DNA from: UBA966 sp046350355
Lineage (GTDB): Bacteria; Planctomycetota; Phycisphaerae; Phycisphaerales; SM1A02
Assembly: GCA_046350355.1 (NCBI GenBank)
Contig: JAXMAN010000002.1
Span: 310,001-374,000, forward strand
Direction: 5' to 3'
DNA: 64,000 nucleotides
Shown here: positions 23,993 to 33,709 of the stretch, piece by piece
Layout: the number at the start of each line of letters is the position of its first letter
How positions within the stretch are numbered: position 1 is the stretch's first letter
Notes under the pieces: generated by a model
The model's input: the letters and a program-made list of their open reading frames with translations, nothing else
What the model was told of the DNA's origin: nothing
Databases searched by the model: none
Program-made: the position numbers and the translations under genes

Positions 23993-25914
23993 GAGGCGCC
24001 TCCCTTCCCGCGGCGCAGTCCCGCGGACTCGAGCGCGTCGATCGCGGCCTGCGCCTTCGGGCGCAGCGACTGCGCGACCTGCTCGCTCGCGCTGCCGGCG
24101 TAGCGCGCGCGGTCGCATTCGGCCAGGAGCGCCGCGACCTGCTCGCAGAGCGGCGCGGGCACGCGGTCGGCGAGCACCCGCGCGAGGTCGCCGCGCGTGA
24201 GCGTCCCCTCCGCTCGGCCGGTGGTGTCCTCCACGAATCCCGTGACGGCGCGCGCCACGGCGGCGGCGTCGGTTGCGGCGGCCAGGCGCCGGTCGGCCTG
24301 CTGGCGCGCGCGCGAGCGGCGCGCGAGTCCCGCGTCGCTCTCATGGCGGCGGCGGTGCATGCGCCATCCCAGCGCGCCCACGGTGAGCAGCGGGGGCAGC
24401 GCGAGCGCGGCGCCTGTCGCGGCGTCAAGCGCGACGCGGTGGTTCGCCAGCAGCGCCGGTCCGACGGGGCGGTTCGCGACGAGCCCGCCTTCGACCTCGG
24501 TGAGCTGCGTCGTGCCGGTGCGCGCGGCGGGCGCGGTCGCCCCGGCGCCGGCCGCGGCGCCGTCGCCCGTGACGATCTTGGAGAGGTCCATCTGCGAGGC
24601 GGGGTTGACGGTGATCGGGACGGGCGCGCTGCGCACCGTCTCGTACCGCTTCTGCACCGGATCGAAGGAGGAGAACTCGATCGGCGGGACCTCGGCGACG
24701 CCCGCGCGCAGCGGCCGCACCGTGACGGTGAAGCGCTTGGTCGTGCCGTTGACGGTCCCGGAGAGCGCCTCGCTGGGCACCCGGAAGTCCTTGGCGAGCG
24801 CCGCCGTCGCCGCGAGGTTGGGCGCCTGCAGCGTCTCGAGGTTCGAGCCGCCGGGGGTCGTGTCGGCGATGTCGAGCGTCAGCGTGAGCGGATCGCCGAC
24901 GCCGACCACCGGCGGACGCGCGGTGACGGAGATCGTGAAGCTGCCGACCGCGCCCGTGAAGGAGGCGGGGCGCCCCTTGTCCGGGAGCGGAAGCACCTGG
25001 ATCTCCTGCGCCTGCGCGGCGACGGAGAGGGGCCGGCTCTCGGCGATGCGCAGCGTGGGCTGGAAGAAGAGGTCCTGCACGCGCTGCAGGCGCAGCGGAT
25101 AGGTCATGCGCACGCGCACGCCGCCGGTGTCGGGGACGCCGGCCTTCGGGGGCCAGAGCGTGTGCGCGAGCTCGTAGATGTAGTAGACCTGCCCGTCGCG
25201 CGCCTCCTGCTGCACGCGCGGGACCGCGTTGCGGCGCGCGAGATCGGCGACCTGCGCCTCGAAGACCCCCCAGTCGCTCTCCTTGAGGTTGATGCACTGC
25301 CACATCTGCACCTCGTTGAGGACGCCCTCGGCGGGGTCGCGCAGCGGACGCACCGAGATGCGCAGCACCAGCGAGAGGGGCTGTCCGATGAAGACCTCGG
25401 GCGGCTGGCCGAAGATCTCGACGCCCAGCAGGTCGCCCGCGTCGTTCTTCTTCACCTGCACTTCGGTGGCGCGGCTGCGCAGCTCGCGGCCATCGACGGT
25501 GACGGTGATCTCGGGGATCGCGAGGGTGCCCGGCTGATCCGGCGTGATCTCGACGACGTAGGCGATCGAGGCGCTGCGCCGCACCTTGCCGTTCAAGATC
25601 GTCGTCATCTCGCTGCGCTCGCCGGAGAGGACATTGACGCTGGCGCCGGGGATCGGCGGCACGGTTGGCGGCGCGTACTCGGCGGCGTCGGTGATGCGCA
25701 CGAGGACGCGGAAGGGGACGCCGGCGTAGACCTCGCGCTCGGGAAGCTGGAACTGCGCGTCGCCGGCGGGGGCGGGGGCCGGCGCAGGCGCCGCGATCGG
25801 CGCCGCCGCGGCGACCGGCGCCGCCGCGGCGACCGGCGCCGCGACCGCCCACGGCGGCACGCACGCGGCGGCAGCGATCGTCACCAACAGGCGCTGGATG
25901 GTTCGGTCGCGCAT
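23989..25914 (-). CDS. BatD-family protein
   Basis: A 641-residue exported membrane protein of the BatD (oxygen-tolerance) family. It has a signal peptide plus a Pro/Ala repeat (PVAAAAPVAAAAPIAAPAPA, about 27-46). Several Ig-like beta domains follow, beginning EREVYAGVPFRVLVRITDA and continuing with RPPVVGVGDPLTLTLDI. A membrane segment lies near residue 500 (ALALPPLLTVGALGW), and a cytoplasmic helical tail of about 140 residues ends the protein. BatD proteins accompany BatA and BatB in envelope stress or aerotolerance operons. The ATG at 25914 lies six bases after the BatC stop. Confidence 0.85.
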   Translation of the reverse strand: MRDRTIQRLLVTIAAAACVPPWAVAAPVAAAAPVAAAAPIAAPAPAPAPAGDAQFQLPEREVYAGVPFRVLVRITDAAEYAPPTVPPIPGASVNVLSGERSEMTTILNGKVRRSASIAYVVEITPDQPGTLAIPEITVTVDGRELRSRATEVQVKKNDAGDLLGVEIFGQPPEVFIGQPLSLVLRISVRPLRDPAEGVLNEVQMWQCINLKESDWGVFEAQVADLARRNAVPRVQQEARDGQVYYIYELAHTLWPPKAGVPDTGGVRVRMTYPLRLQRVQDLFFQPTLRIAESRPLSVAAQAQEIQVLPLPDKGRPASFTGAVGSFTISVTARPPVVGVGDPLTLTLDIADTTPGGSNLETLQAPNLAATAALAKDFRVPSEALSGTVNGTTKRFTVTVRPLRAGVAEVPPIEFSSFDPVQKRYETVRSAPVPITVNPASQMDLSKIVTGDGAAAGAGATAPAARTGTTQLTEVEGGLVANRPVGPALLANHRVALDAATGAALALPPLLTVGALGWRMHRRRHESDAGLARRSRARQQADRRLAAATDAAAVARAVTGFVEDTTGRAEGTLTRGDLARVLADRVPAPLCEQVAALLAECDRARYAGSASEQVAQSLRPKAQAAIDALESAGLRRGKGGAS

Positions 25915-25919
25915 CGGGT

Positions 25920-27125
25920 CTACCAGTCCTTCGCCGGGCGGCGCTTCTGCGTCTGCTGCATCTGGGCGCGCTGCTCCTGCTGGGCGCGGCGCTCGCGTTC
26001 GCGGTCGCGGACGGCCTGCAGCAGGCGGTCGGCGTCCTCCTTGGTCATCTCGCGGGGCGTGCCCTGGCCGTCCGTGCCATCCTTGGGGGGCTGCTCCTGC
26101 TTGTCCTGCTCGGACGGCTGCGGCTGTTGCTGCTTGTCTTGCGGCTGCTTCTGGTCCTCGGGCTTCTGCTGCTCCTTGGACTTGTCCTGCGAGTCCTGTT
26201 CCTGCTGCTTGTCCTTGTCCCTTTCCTTGCTCTGATCCTGCTTCTGCTGATCTTGCTTGGAGGGATCGTCCTGGGGCTGGTCCTGCGACTGCTGGTCCTG
26301 CTTCTGGTCCTGGTTCTGCGGCTGCTTCTGATCCTGCGATTGATCTTGCTTGTCCTGCTGCTTCTGGTCGTCCTTGTTCTGCTGCTGTTGCTGCTGCTGG
26401 CGCTTCTGCAGCTCCTCGAGTCCGCGCAGCAGGCGCAGGCTCTGCTCGGCGTTCGCGCGCGCGCCGACATCGTCGGGATCGGCGTAGGCGGCGTCGCGGA
26501 AACCCTGGAAGCTCGTGCGCGCGTCCTTGATCGCCTGCTCGAGCGCCTTCGGGTCGACCGGCGGCAGCGGCGGCTCCGCGCCGGGCGCATCGGGCGCGCC
26601 CGGATCCGTGGGCTTGCCCGCGCGCGACTGCTCGAGCAGCTTCTGCGCCGCCTCCGCGCTCTCGCGCGTGTTGCCGTAGAAGCTCGCGGCGCGGTTGTAG
26701 GCGCTGGAGGCGGCCAGGTCCGCGCGCGTGCGCTCGCCCTCGCTCGCCGCCGCGCCCGCGCGCGCGAAGGCCTTCGCGGCGTCGGCGAAGCGGCCCGCGC
26801 GGTAGAGCGCCACGCCGAGGTTGTAGGCGGCCTCGCTTGAGTCGGGGCGCGCGGAGAGCGCCTCCTCGTAGCGCTGGACGGCGCCCGCGGCGTCGCCCGC
26901 GTCCAGACGCTTGCGCGCATCGGCGACGGCGGCGCCGAAGTCGACCGCGCGGGGGTCGGGCGCGGGGCGCGAGGCCTCCGCGGATCCGGGCACGGGCACC
27001 GGCTCGACGCCGGGCGCGGTCGCGGGCGCAGGCGTGGGCGCCGCCGGCGGCTTCGCGGGCACCTGCGCGGCACCCAGCAGCGCCGCGGCGCACGCGCCCA
27101 GGAGCATGGTGGCGGGCGGGCTCAT
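25920..27125 (-). CDS. TPR protein with long Gln/Lys/Asp-rich tail (BatC type)
   Basis: A 401-residue exported protein. It has a signal peptide, a Pro/Ala linker, and TPR repeats at about 60-125 (SSEAAYNLGVALYRAGRFADAAKAF). A second helical part follows, then a low-complexity region of about 105 residues made almost only of Q, K, D, S, P and E (about 240-350). The C-terminus reads REMTKEDADRLLQAVRDRERERR. That last motif occurs in BatC proteins, which carry TPRs and a charged disordered region. The low-complexity stretch uses more AT than its surroundings. Its start overlaps the BatB stop (ATGA at 27122-27125). Confidence 0.8.
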   Translation of the reverse strand: MSPPATMLLGACAAALLGAAQVPAKPPAAPTPAPATAPGVEPVPVPGSAEASRPAPDPRAVDFGAAVADARKRLDAGDAAGAVQRYEEALSARPDSSEAAYNLGVALYRAGRFADAAKAFARAGAAASEGERTRADLAASSAYNRAASFYGNTRESAEAAQKLLEQSRAGKPTDPGAPDAPGAEPPLPPVDPKALEQAIKDARTSFQGFRDAAYADPDDVGARANAEQSLRLLRGLEELQKRQQQQQQQNKDDQKQQDKQDQSQDQKQPQNQDQKQDQQSQDQPQDDPSKQDQQKQDQSKERDKDKQQEQDSQDKSKEQQKPEDQKQPQDKQQQPQPSEQDKQEQPPKDGTDGQGTPREMTKEDADRLLQAVRDRERERRAQQEQRAQMQQTQKRRPAKDW

Positions 27126-28177
27126 GCGGTGCGCACCTCCTTCGGCGTCGCGCGCCGGTCGGGCACGAGCGACTCCACGATCAGCAGCAGGAAGGCGAGC
27201 CCGGCGAACCACTGGAAGCGCGGCGTGCGCCGGGTGACGGTGTTGGACTCGAACTCCTTGCGCTCGAGGTCGCCGACCGTCTGCGCGTAGGCGCGCGCCA
27301 TGTCGACCTGCTCCGTCCCCGCGGGGATGAAGGCGCCGCCGCCCGCGAGCGCGATGTCGCGCAGCGTGCGCTCGTCCATCTTGGTCCACACCTCCTGGCC
27401 CTCGTGCACCAGGTAGCGGACGCCGTCGGCGCCGCGCGAGACGGGGATGCGCGCGCCCTCGCGGCCATCGCCGATGCCGACGGTGTAGACGTGCACGCCC
27501 GACTTCTCGAGCGCCGCCTTCGCCGCCGCGACCGGATCCGCGCCCTCGCCGCCGCGCGCGGTCCCCTCGAGGTCCTCGCCGTCGCTCATGACGACGATCG
27601 CGCGGCTCGCGCCCGCCGAGGGCGGGAAGCTCGCGGCCGCGAGCTCGATCGCGTTGGCCAGCGCGGTGCCGCCGCGCGCGCCGCTGAGCGGGCGCAGCTC
27701 GCGCAGCGCCGTCTTGAAGGCGCCGTAGTTGAGCGTCAGCGGCACGCGCATCTGCGCCGTGCCGGCGAACTCCACGATCCCCACGCGGTCGCCGCCCAGG
27801 CTCTCGACGATCTCGTCGGCGAACTGCACGGCGCGCGTCAGCCGGTCGGGGGTCGCGTCCTGCGCCGTCATCGAGCGGCTCACGTCGATCACGAAGAAGA
27901 CCTCCGCGCCGCGGCGACGGACCTCCTCGACCTGCGCGCCCCAGCGCGGATCCATGAGCGCGAAGACCAGCGCCGCGAGCGCCGCCACGCAGAGCGCGCC
28001 GCGCAGCATCGGCCGCGCGAGCCCCGCGCGCGGCGCGATCGCGCGCAGCAGCGGGCGGTCCACGAAGCCGTCGAGCGCGCGCATGCGCGAGCGCGTGCGC
28101 AGGAAGACGAGCGCGCCCAGCCCGGCGACGAGCCAGAGCCAGTGCAGCGCTGCGGGATTGGCGAAGACGAACTCCAT
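27122..28177 (-). CDS. VWA domain membrane protein (BatB type)
   Basis: A 351-residue protein with two N-terminal membrane segments (about 10-27 and 58-76), a von Willebrand A domain with MIDAS motif DVSRSM (98-103), then GGDRVGIVEFAGTA, SGARGGTALANAIELAA and VVMSDGEDLEG, and a C-terminal membrane segment (WFAGLAFLLLIVESLV). This is the BatA/BatB architecture; the shorter first loop and position after BatA favour BatB. The MIDAS residues D-x-S-x-S/T are intact, so metal-dependent partner binding is expected, possibly with MoxR. Confidence 0.87.
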   Translation of the reverse strand: MEFVFANPAALHWLWLVAGLGALVFLRTRSRMRALDGFVDRPLLRAIAPRAGLARPMLRGALCVAALAALVFALMDPRWGAQVEEVRRRGAEVFFVIDVSRSMTAQDATPDRLTRAVQFADEIVESLGGDRVGIVEFAGTAQMRVPLTLNYGAFKTALRELRPLSGARGGTALANAIELAAASFPPSAGASRAIVVMSDGEDLEGTARGGEGADPVAAAKAALEKSGVHVYTVGIGDGREGARIPVSRGADGVRYLVHEGQEVWTKMDERTLRDIALAGGGAFIPAGTEQVDMARAYAQTVGDLERKEFESNTVTRRTPRFQWFAGLAFLLLIVESLVPDRRATPKEVRTA

Positions 28178-28186
28178 GGCGTCGCG

Positions 28187-29272
28187 CTAGGGCAGCGTCC
28201 TCCAGCGGGTGGCGGCGAGGGCGATCTCCAGCGCCAGCAGCGCGAAGACCGCCAGCAGCAGCGGGGGAAGGCGGGTGCCCGCGACCTCGATCGGCTCGAC
28301 CGCGAGGTCGCGGTACTGCAGGTAGCGGCGCTGCTCGGTCGCGGTCTTCTCGAGCGCGTCGATGGTCTCGTAGATGCGCTCGAGGCTCTTCGTGTCCGTC
28401 GCGCGGAAGTACTGGCCGCCGGTGAGCTCCGACATCGCGCGCAGGAGCTTCTCGTCGATGCGCACCTGCATCGGGACCAGCTGCGTGCCGCCGAGGGGGC
28501 TCCTCATCGGGTAGGGCGCCTCGCCGATGGTGCCCATGCCGATCGCGTAGAGCTTGATCCCCTCGGTCTTGCAGATCTCCGCCGCGGTCATCGGATCGAT
28601 CTCGCCGGCGTTGTTCTCGCCGTCGGTGAGCAGCAGGATCGCCTTGCTCTTGGGGCGCGGCACCTCGCCCGCGCGGTCGGTCGCGTCGCGCAGGCGTTCG
28701 GCCGCCAGCGCGACCGCCTCGCCGATGGCGGTGCCATCCTCCGCGCGCTCGCCGGCGACATCGATGCCGTCGAGCACCTGCACCAGGTAGTCGTGGTCGA
28801 GCGTCAGCGGGCAGAGGCTGTCCGCGTACCGCGCGAAGGCGATGAGGCCGACGAGGTCGTTGGGCCGCCCGGGCATGCCGTCGCCGCCCAGGATGAAGGC
28901 GCCGCCGACGTCCTTGAGCACCGTGAGGCGGTCGGCGCGTCTGCCCTCCTTCTGGAAGTCCATCGCGAGCATGGAGCTCGAGCGGTCGACGACCATCTCG
29001 ATCGCGATGCCCTCGACGAAGGCGCGCGTCTGCTCGTTCGCCTTGATCGGCCGCGCGATCGCCACCGCCAGCAGCAGCAGCACGAGCGTGCGCAGCGCGG
29101 CCGGGAGCCAGCGCAGGCGCGCGACCGGCGACGCGCCCGCCGCGCGCAGCAGCGCCGCCGAGGGGAAGGCGATCGTCGCGCGCGAGCGCGGACGCAGCGT
29201 GCGCCAGAGCGCGACCGGCGCGAGCAGCGCCAGCAGCAGCCACCAGACGCTGGATTCGTGGAAGCCGGTCAT
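28187..29272 (-). CDS. VWA domain membrane protein (BatA type)
   Basis: A 361-residue protein with hydrophobic segments at about 9-23 and 57-74, a von Willebrand A domain with intact MIDAS DRSSS (96-100), DLVGLIAFARYAD, EDGTAIGEAVALAA and ILLLTDGENNAGE, plus a C-terminal membrane segment (LPPLLLAVFALLALEIAL). GQYFRATDTKSLERIYETIDALE is a stretch well conserved in BatA. It starts inside the stop of the DUF4381-like gene and lies nine bases before BatB. It is an inner-membrane part of the Bat complex. Confidence 0.9.
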   Translation of the reverse strand: MTGFHESSVWWLLLALLAPVALWRTLRPRSRATIAFPSAALLRAAGASPVARLRWLPAALRTLVLLLLAVAIARPIKANEQTRAFVEGIAIEMVVDRSSSMLAMDFQKEGRRADRLTVLKDVGGAFILGGDGMPGRPNDLVGLIAFARYADSLCPLTLDHDYLVQVLDGIDVAGERAEDGTAIGEAVALAAERLRDATDRAGEVPRPKSKAILLLTDGENNAGEIDPMTAAEICKTEGIKLYAIGMGTIGEAPYPMRSPLGGTQLVPMQVRIDEKLLRAMSELTGGQYFRATDTKSLERIYETIDALEKTATEQRRYLQYRDLAVEPIEVAGTRLPPLLLAVFALLALEIALAATRWRTLP

Positions 29273-30375
29273 GCGCGGCCTCCGGGGGGGGTGTCCGTGG
29301 CGCGCGCCACCGGCGGCGTCGCCGCGCCGCCCTCCGCGGGCGCCTCGTGCGGCGGCGCCGTCGCGCGGACGAAGCCGCGCATCGCATCGAGCGCGCGGCC
29401 GCACTCGGTGCCCGCGGGCCGCTGCGCCGCGAACTTCACCATGTCCGCGGTGCGCAGGAAGGCGGCGAGCGTGCGTTCGTGCCCGCCCGCGAGGTCCGGG
29501 TGCTTCCCCGCAGCGCGGATGAACTCCTGCGTGGTCTGCTCGGGCGCGGCGATCGCGAAGCGCTGCTCGATGTAGGTGCGCACGATGTCGCTCAGGCGCA
29601 CGAAGAACCCCTCGACCTCGCCGCGCTCGGGGAGCTGCTCGGACTCCAGGCGGTCGATCTCGCGCATCGCCCACTGGTCCGCGGGCAGCGGCGGGGCCGG
29701 CTCGACGCGTCCGCCGCGGTGCGTCAGCCACCAGGCGGCGCCGAGGCTCGTGGCGATCCCGACGCCGGCGGCGAGCCACCACAGCCAGCCGCGGCCGGGG
29801 ATCTCGACGGGGCCGCGCAGGTCCGCAGCGAGCTCGGTGAGCGGCAGGTTCTCCGAGAGCAGCGACTCGATCGTCGCGGTCCCCGCGGGCGCGGTCACCG
29901 CCACCGTCGCGCCGCTGGGGAGCGTCGCGGTCACGGTGAACTCGGGGACGGGCAGCTCGCCCGCCTCCCACGCGGTGAGCGTCGCCTGCAGGCGTTGCGC
30001 GCCGGTGGCGGGATCGCGCCCGGTGCGGACAACGCGCACCTCGAAGGGGCCGAGTGTCTCGGGAAGCGTCGGCATCGTGAACTCGGTGCCCGCGGGGCCG
30101 GTCGCCTCGATGGTCAGCGCCAGCGGCGCGCCGGGCTGCCAGCCGCGCGGTCCCGCGAGGCGCCGCACGACGCGCACGCCGTCGGACTGCGCCTCCACGA
30201 CGAGCGGCTCCGCGCCCTGCGCCGGCGCGCGCGGCGCCTGCGGCTGCGTGCGCGCGGCGGGCGCCTGCGCGAAGCATGCCGTCGCGGCGGCGAGCGCGCC
30301 GCATGCGGCGACGCACGACGCGACGCGCGCCACGCGGCACGACGCCCCGGCGATGGCCGTGCGCGCGCGCGTCAT
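29269..30375 (-). CDS. BatD-like/DUF4381-like membrane protein of the Bat operon
   Basis: A 368-residue protein with a signal sequence, an Ig-like beta domain (about 65-180; RVVRRLAGPRGWQPGAPLAL), a membrane segment (WLWWLAAGVGIATSLGAAWW, about 200) and a cytoplasmic helical domain. That domain contains EGFFVRLSDIVRTYIEQRF and APEQTTQEFIRAAGKH, the pattern seen in DUF4381-type proteins between DUF58 and BatA genes. Stop/start overlaps couple it to both neighbours. Since a full BatD follows later, this operon has two Ig-bearing membrane proteins. The exact function is unknown. Confidence 0.75.
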   Translation of the reverse strand: MTRARTAIAGASCRVARVASCVAACGALAAATACFAQAPAARTQPQAPRAPAQGAEPLVVEAQSDGVRVVRRLAGPRGWQPGAPLALTIEATGPAGTEFTMPTLPETLGPFEVRVVRTGRDPATGAQRLQATLTAWEAGELPVPEFTVTATLPSGATVAVTAPAGTATIESLLSENLPLTELAADLRGPVEIPGRGWLWWLAAGVGIATSLGAAWWLTHRGGRVEPAPPLPADQWAMREIDRLESEQLPERGEVEGFFVRLSDIVRTYIEQRFAIAAPEQTTQEFIRAAGKHPDLAGGHERTLAAFLRTADMVKFAAQRPAGTECGRALDAMRGFVRATAPPHEAPAEGGAATPPVARATDTPPGGRA

Positions 30376-31298
30376 CGCGCCCTCCTCGACTCGCGGCGGC
30401 GGAAGAAGGCGGTCAGCGGCTCGACGAAGTCGCCGCCCGTGCGCAGCATGACGGGCTCGGTCCGCAGGCGGCGGAAGGTCTCCTCCAGCAGCGCCTGCTC
30501 CGCGGCGGCGACGCTCGCGAAGCGCTCGCGCACGGCGCGCGAGGCCAGGTCCACGGTGACGCGCTCGCCCGTCTCCTCGTCGACGAACTCCGCGAGCCCG
30601 CCGCCGGGCAGCTCCAGTTCGCGCCGGTCGCGCACGACCACCGGGATCACGTCGTGCTTCATGCGCGCGATGCGCAGCGCGTCCTCCCACGGCTCGGCGG
30701 TGGCGCGGCGTCCCGCGCGCGGCGGGGTCTTCGCCGGCGGCGAGCGCCAGTCGCTCACCACGAACAGCACCGCGCGGCGGCTCAGGAGGTGGTTCGCCTC
30801 GTCGATCGCCGCGCCGATGTCGGTGCCGCGGTGCGCGGGCTCGAAGGCGAGCAGGTCGCGCACGATGCGCAGCACGTGCCGCGCGCCCTTGCGCGGGGGC
30901 ACGACGCGCTCGACGCGGTCGGTGAAGCAGAGCAGGCCGACGCGGTCGTTGGAGCGGATCGCGCTGAAGGCGATCGTCGCCGCGACCTCCGCGGCGAGCT
31001 CGCGCTTGAGCTGCGCGTGCGTGCCGAAGGCGAGCGAGCCGCTGAGGTCCACCGCGAGCATCACGGTGAGCTCGCGCTCCTCGCGGAAGAGCTTCACGTG
31101 CGGGAAGCCGGTGCGCGCGCTCACGTTCCAGTCGATGGAGCGGACGTCGTCGCCGTACTGGTACGGGCGGACCTCCTCGAACTCCATGCCGCGCCCCTTG
31201 AAGGCGCTGCGGAACTGCCCGGCCAGGACATCGCTCACCAGATGCGATGTCCGGATCTCGATGCGGCGAACCTTGCGCAGGAGCTCGGTGGTCTGCAT
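30372..31298 (-). CDS. DUF58 domain-containing protein
   Basis: A 308-residue DUF58 protein. It has the signature GRGMEFEEVRPYQYGDDVRSIDWN (about 36-59) and a degenerate VWA-like fold with VMLAVDLSGSLAFGT (D-x-S-x-S), RSNDRVGLLCF and HRGTDIGAAIDEA. DUF58 proteins pair with MoxR ATPases across bacteria and probably act as their adaptor or substrate. It lies 36 bases after moxR and overlaps the next gene by four bases. Confidence 0.92.
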   Translation of the reverse strand: MQTTELLRKVRRIEIRTSHLVSDVLAGQFRSAFKGRGMEFEEVRPYQYGDDVRSIDWNVSARTGFPHVKLFREERELTVMLAVDLSGSLAFGTHAQLKRELAAEVAATIAFSAIRSNDRVGLLCFTDRVERVVPPRKGARHVLRIVRDLLAFEPAHRGTDIGAAIDEANHLLSRRAVLFVVSDWRSPPAKTPPRAGRRATAEPWEDALRIARMKHDVIPVVVRDRRELELPGGGLAEFVDEETGERVTVDLASRAVRERFASVAAAEQALLEETFRRLRTEPVMLRTGGDFVEPLTAFFRRRESRRAR

Positions 31299-31334
31299 GG
31301 TCGTCGGGGTCGGACGGACCGGCGGCGGTCGCGG

Positions 31335-32336
<1,002 letters not shown>

Positions 32337-32372
32337 GGGTGGGGTTTCGTGAAGGGGGTCAGGATAAATGCG

Positions 32373-33242
32373 TCACCAGCCGTACGCCCGAACCACGGCC
32401 TGCGTTCCGGCCTTTCCGTGGCCCGCGGCGACGAGGTCCGCATAGGTGCGCGCGGCGTTGTCCGCGCCGGGGAGTTTCAGGTCCATGCGCCGCGCCTCCT
32501 CGAGGGCGATGCGCAGGTCCTTGACGAAGTGCTCGATGAAGAACCCGGGCGCGAAATCGCCCTTGAGCACCCGCGGCGCGAGATTCGCCAGCGACCAGCT
32601 CGCGGCCGCGCCGCCGCCGACCGAGGCGAGCACCTTCTCGGGGTCGAGCCCCGCGTGGCGCGCGTACGCGAGCGCCTCGCCCAGGCCGATCATCGTGCCC
32701 GCGATCAGGAGCTGGTTGACCATCTTGGTGTGCTGCCCGGCGCCCGGGCCGCCCTGCAGGACGATGGTCTTGCCGAGCCGCTCCAGCAGCGGCGTCGCCT
32801 GCGCGAAGGCCGCGGGCTCGCCGCCGCACATGATGGAAAGGGTGGCGTTGCGCGCGCCCAGGTCGCCGCCGGAGACGGGGGCGTCGATGGCGCCCACGCC
32901 GCGCTCGGCCGCGCGCTGGGCGATCCGCCGCGCGAGCGCCGGGCTGCTGGTGGTGAGGTCGATGAGCAGGCGCATGCTCCCGGACGCCGCCAGCGTGCCG
33001 GCGGGGCCCAGGTGCACCTCCTCGACATCCTCCGGCAGGCCGACGATGGAGCAGACCACCTCGCACCCCTCCGCGACGGCGCGGGGGGACTCGGCCCAGG
33101 TCGCGCCGGCGTCCAGCAGGGGCTGCGCGCGCTCGCGGGTGCGCGTGAAGACGCGGAGGGGGTAGCCCGCGGCGAGCAGATGCCCCGCCATCGAGCGCCC
33201 CATGACCCCGGTGCCGATCCAGCCGACCGTCGGAAGACTCAT
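32373..33242 (-). CDS. NAD(P)-dependent 3-hydroxyisobutyrate dehydrogenase-family oxidoreductase
   Basis: A 289-residue beta-hydroxyacid dehydrogenase. The N-terminal Rossmann motif is GWIGTGVMGRSMAGHL (7-22), the substrate-binding motif IDAPVSGGDLGARNATLS, and the catalytic Lys lies in HTKMVNQLLIAGTMIGLGEAL. The C-terminal helical domain (KDLRIALEEARRM) is complete. Members oxidise 3-hydroxyisobutyrate, tartronate semialdehyde or glyoxylate-type substrates, and sequence alone does not settle which. It lies 36 bases upstream of moxR on the same strand, so the two could be co-transcribed. Confidence 0.88.
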   Translation of the reverse strand: MSLPTVGWIGTGVMGRSMAGHLLAAGYPLRVFTRTRERAQPLLDAGATWAESPRAVAEGCEVVCSIVGLPEDVEEVHLGPAGTLAASGSMRLLIDLTTSSPALARRIAQRAAERGVGAIDAPVSGGDLGARNATLSIMCGGEPAAFAQATPLLERLGKTIVLQGGPGAGQHTKMVNQLLIAGTMIGLGEALAYARHAGLDPEKVLASVGGGAAASWSLANLAPRVLKGDFAPGFFIEHFVKDLRIALEEARRMDLKLPGADNAARTYADLVAAGHGKAGTQAVVRAYGW

Positions 33243-33379
33243 AGGTGGGGTAGGGTATCCCGTCCCCGTGCGGGGCGTCCAATAAGCGGCGACGCCTCCG
33301 GCGGGGTGGTGGCGGCGGAGGGGGGGCTCCGCTACACTGTGCGGCTCGACACAGCGCCCTCGGGTGCAAGGATCCAACC

Positions 33380-33697
33380 ATGGCGACGCTTGCCCACTCC
33401 CAGACCCTGAAGTTCACCGTCACGGCCATTCCCGCGGAGCCCCGCCGGAAGCAGACCATCCTCCGCCTGATGCGCATGAACTCCGGCGTGCAGGGCGCGC
33501 TCAACCGCCTCAAGCGCGAGCGCCTGCGCAGCGGCAACCGCCGCACCAACCGCGCCGGCCGCATCTGGCTCGCGCGCGAGGAGTGCACCCGCGTCGTCTC
33601 CGTCCAGAAGGGCGCGACCTTCACGCTCCGCGTGACGCCGCAGATCCTCGCGGACGTCAAGAGCGTCGAGCGCTACCTCGAAGCGAAGGCGGGCTGA
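33380..33697 (+). CDS. Small basic protein of unknown function
   Basis: A 105-residue basic protein rich in Arg and Lys (RRKQTILRLMRMNSGVQGAL, RLKRERLRSGNRRTNRAGR) with a C-terminal strand and helix (GATFTLRVTPQILADVKSVE). I do not recognise the family. Its charge suggests nucleic-acid or ribosome contact, which is inference. TACACT at 33333-33338 is a possible -10. The coding start at 33380 follows an A-rich AAGGATCC. It is divergent from the dehydrogenase and lies 12 bases before the DUF4126 gene. Confidence 0.7.
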   Translation: MATLAHSQTLKFTVTAIPAEPRRKQTILRLMRMNSGVQGALNRLKRERLRSGNRRTNRAGRIWLAREECTRVVSVQKGATFTLRVTPQILADVKSVERYLEAKAG

Positions 33698-33709
33698 CCG
33701 GCTCCCCCC

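Noticed and set aside
26090..26405. CRISPR-like or microsatellite array
   Set aside because: CTG/CAG-like repetition encodes the Gln-rich BatC segment; there are no regular spacers.
25920..29387. 1155-residue minus-strand frame through the Bat genes
   Set aside because: Its last part is the real BatC; the upstream part is an out-of-frame, Arg/Ala-rich reading of BatA and BatB, not a fusion.
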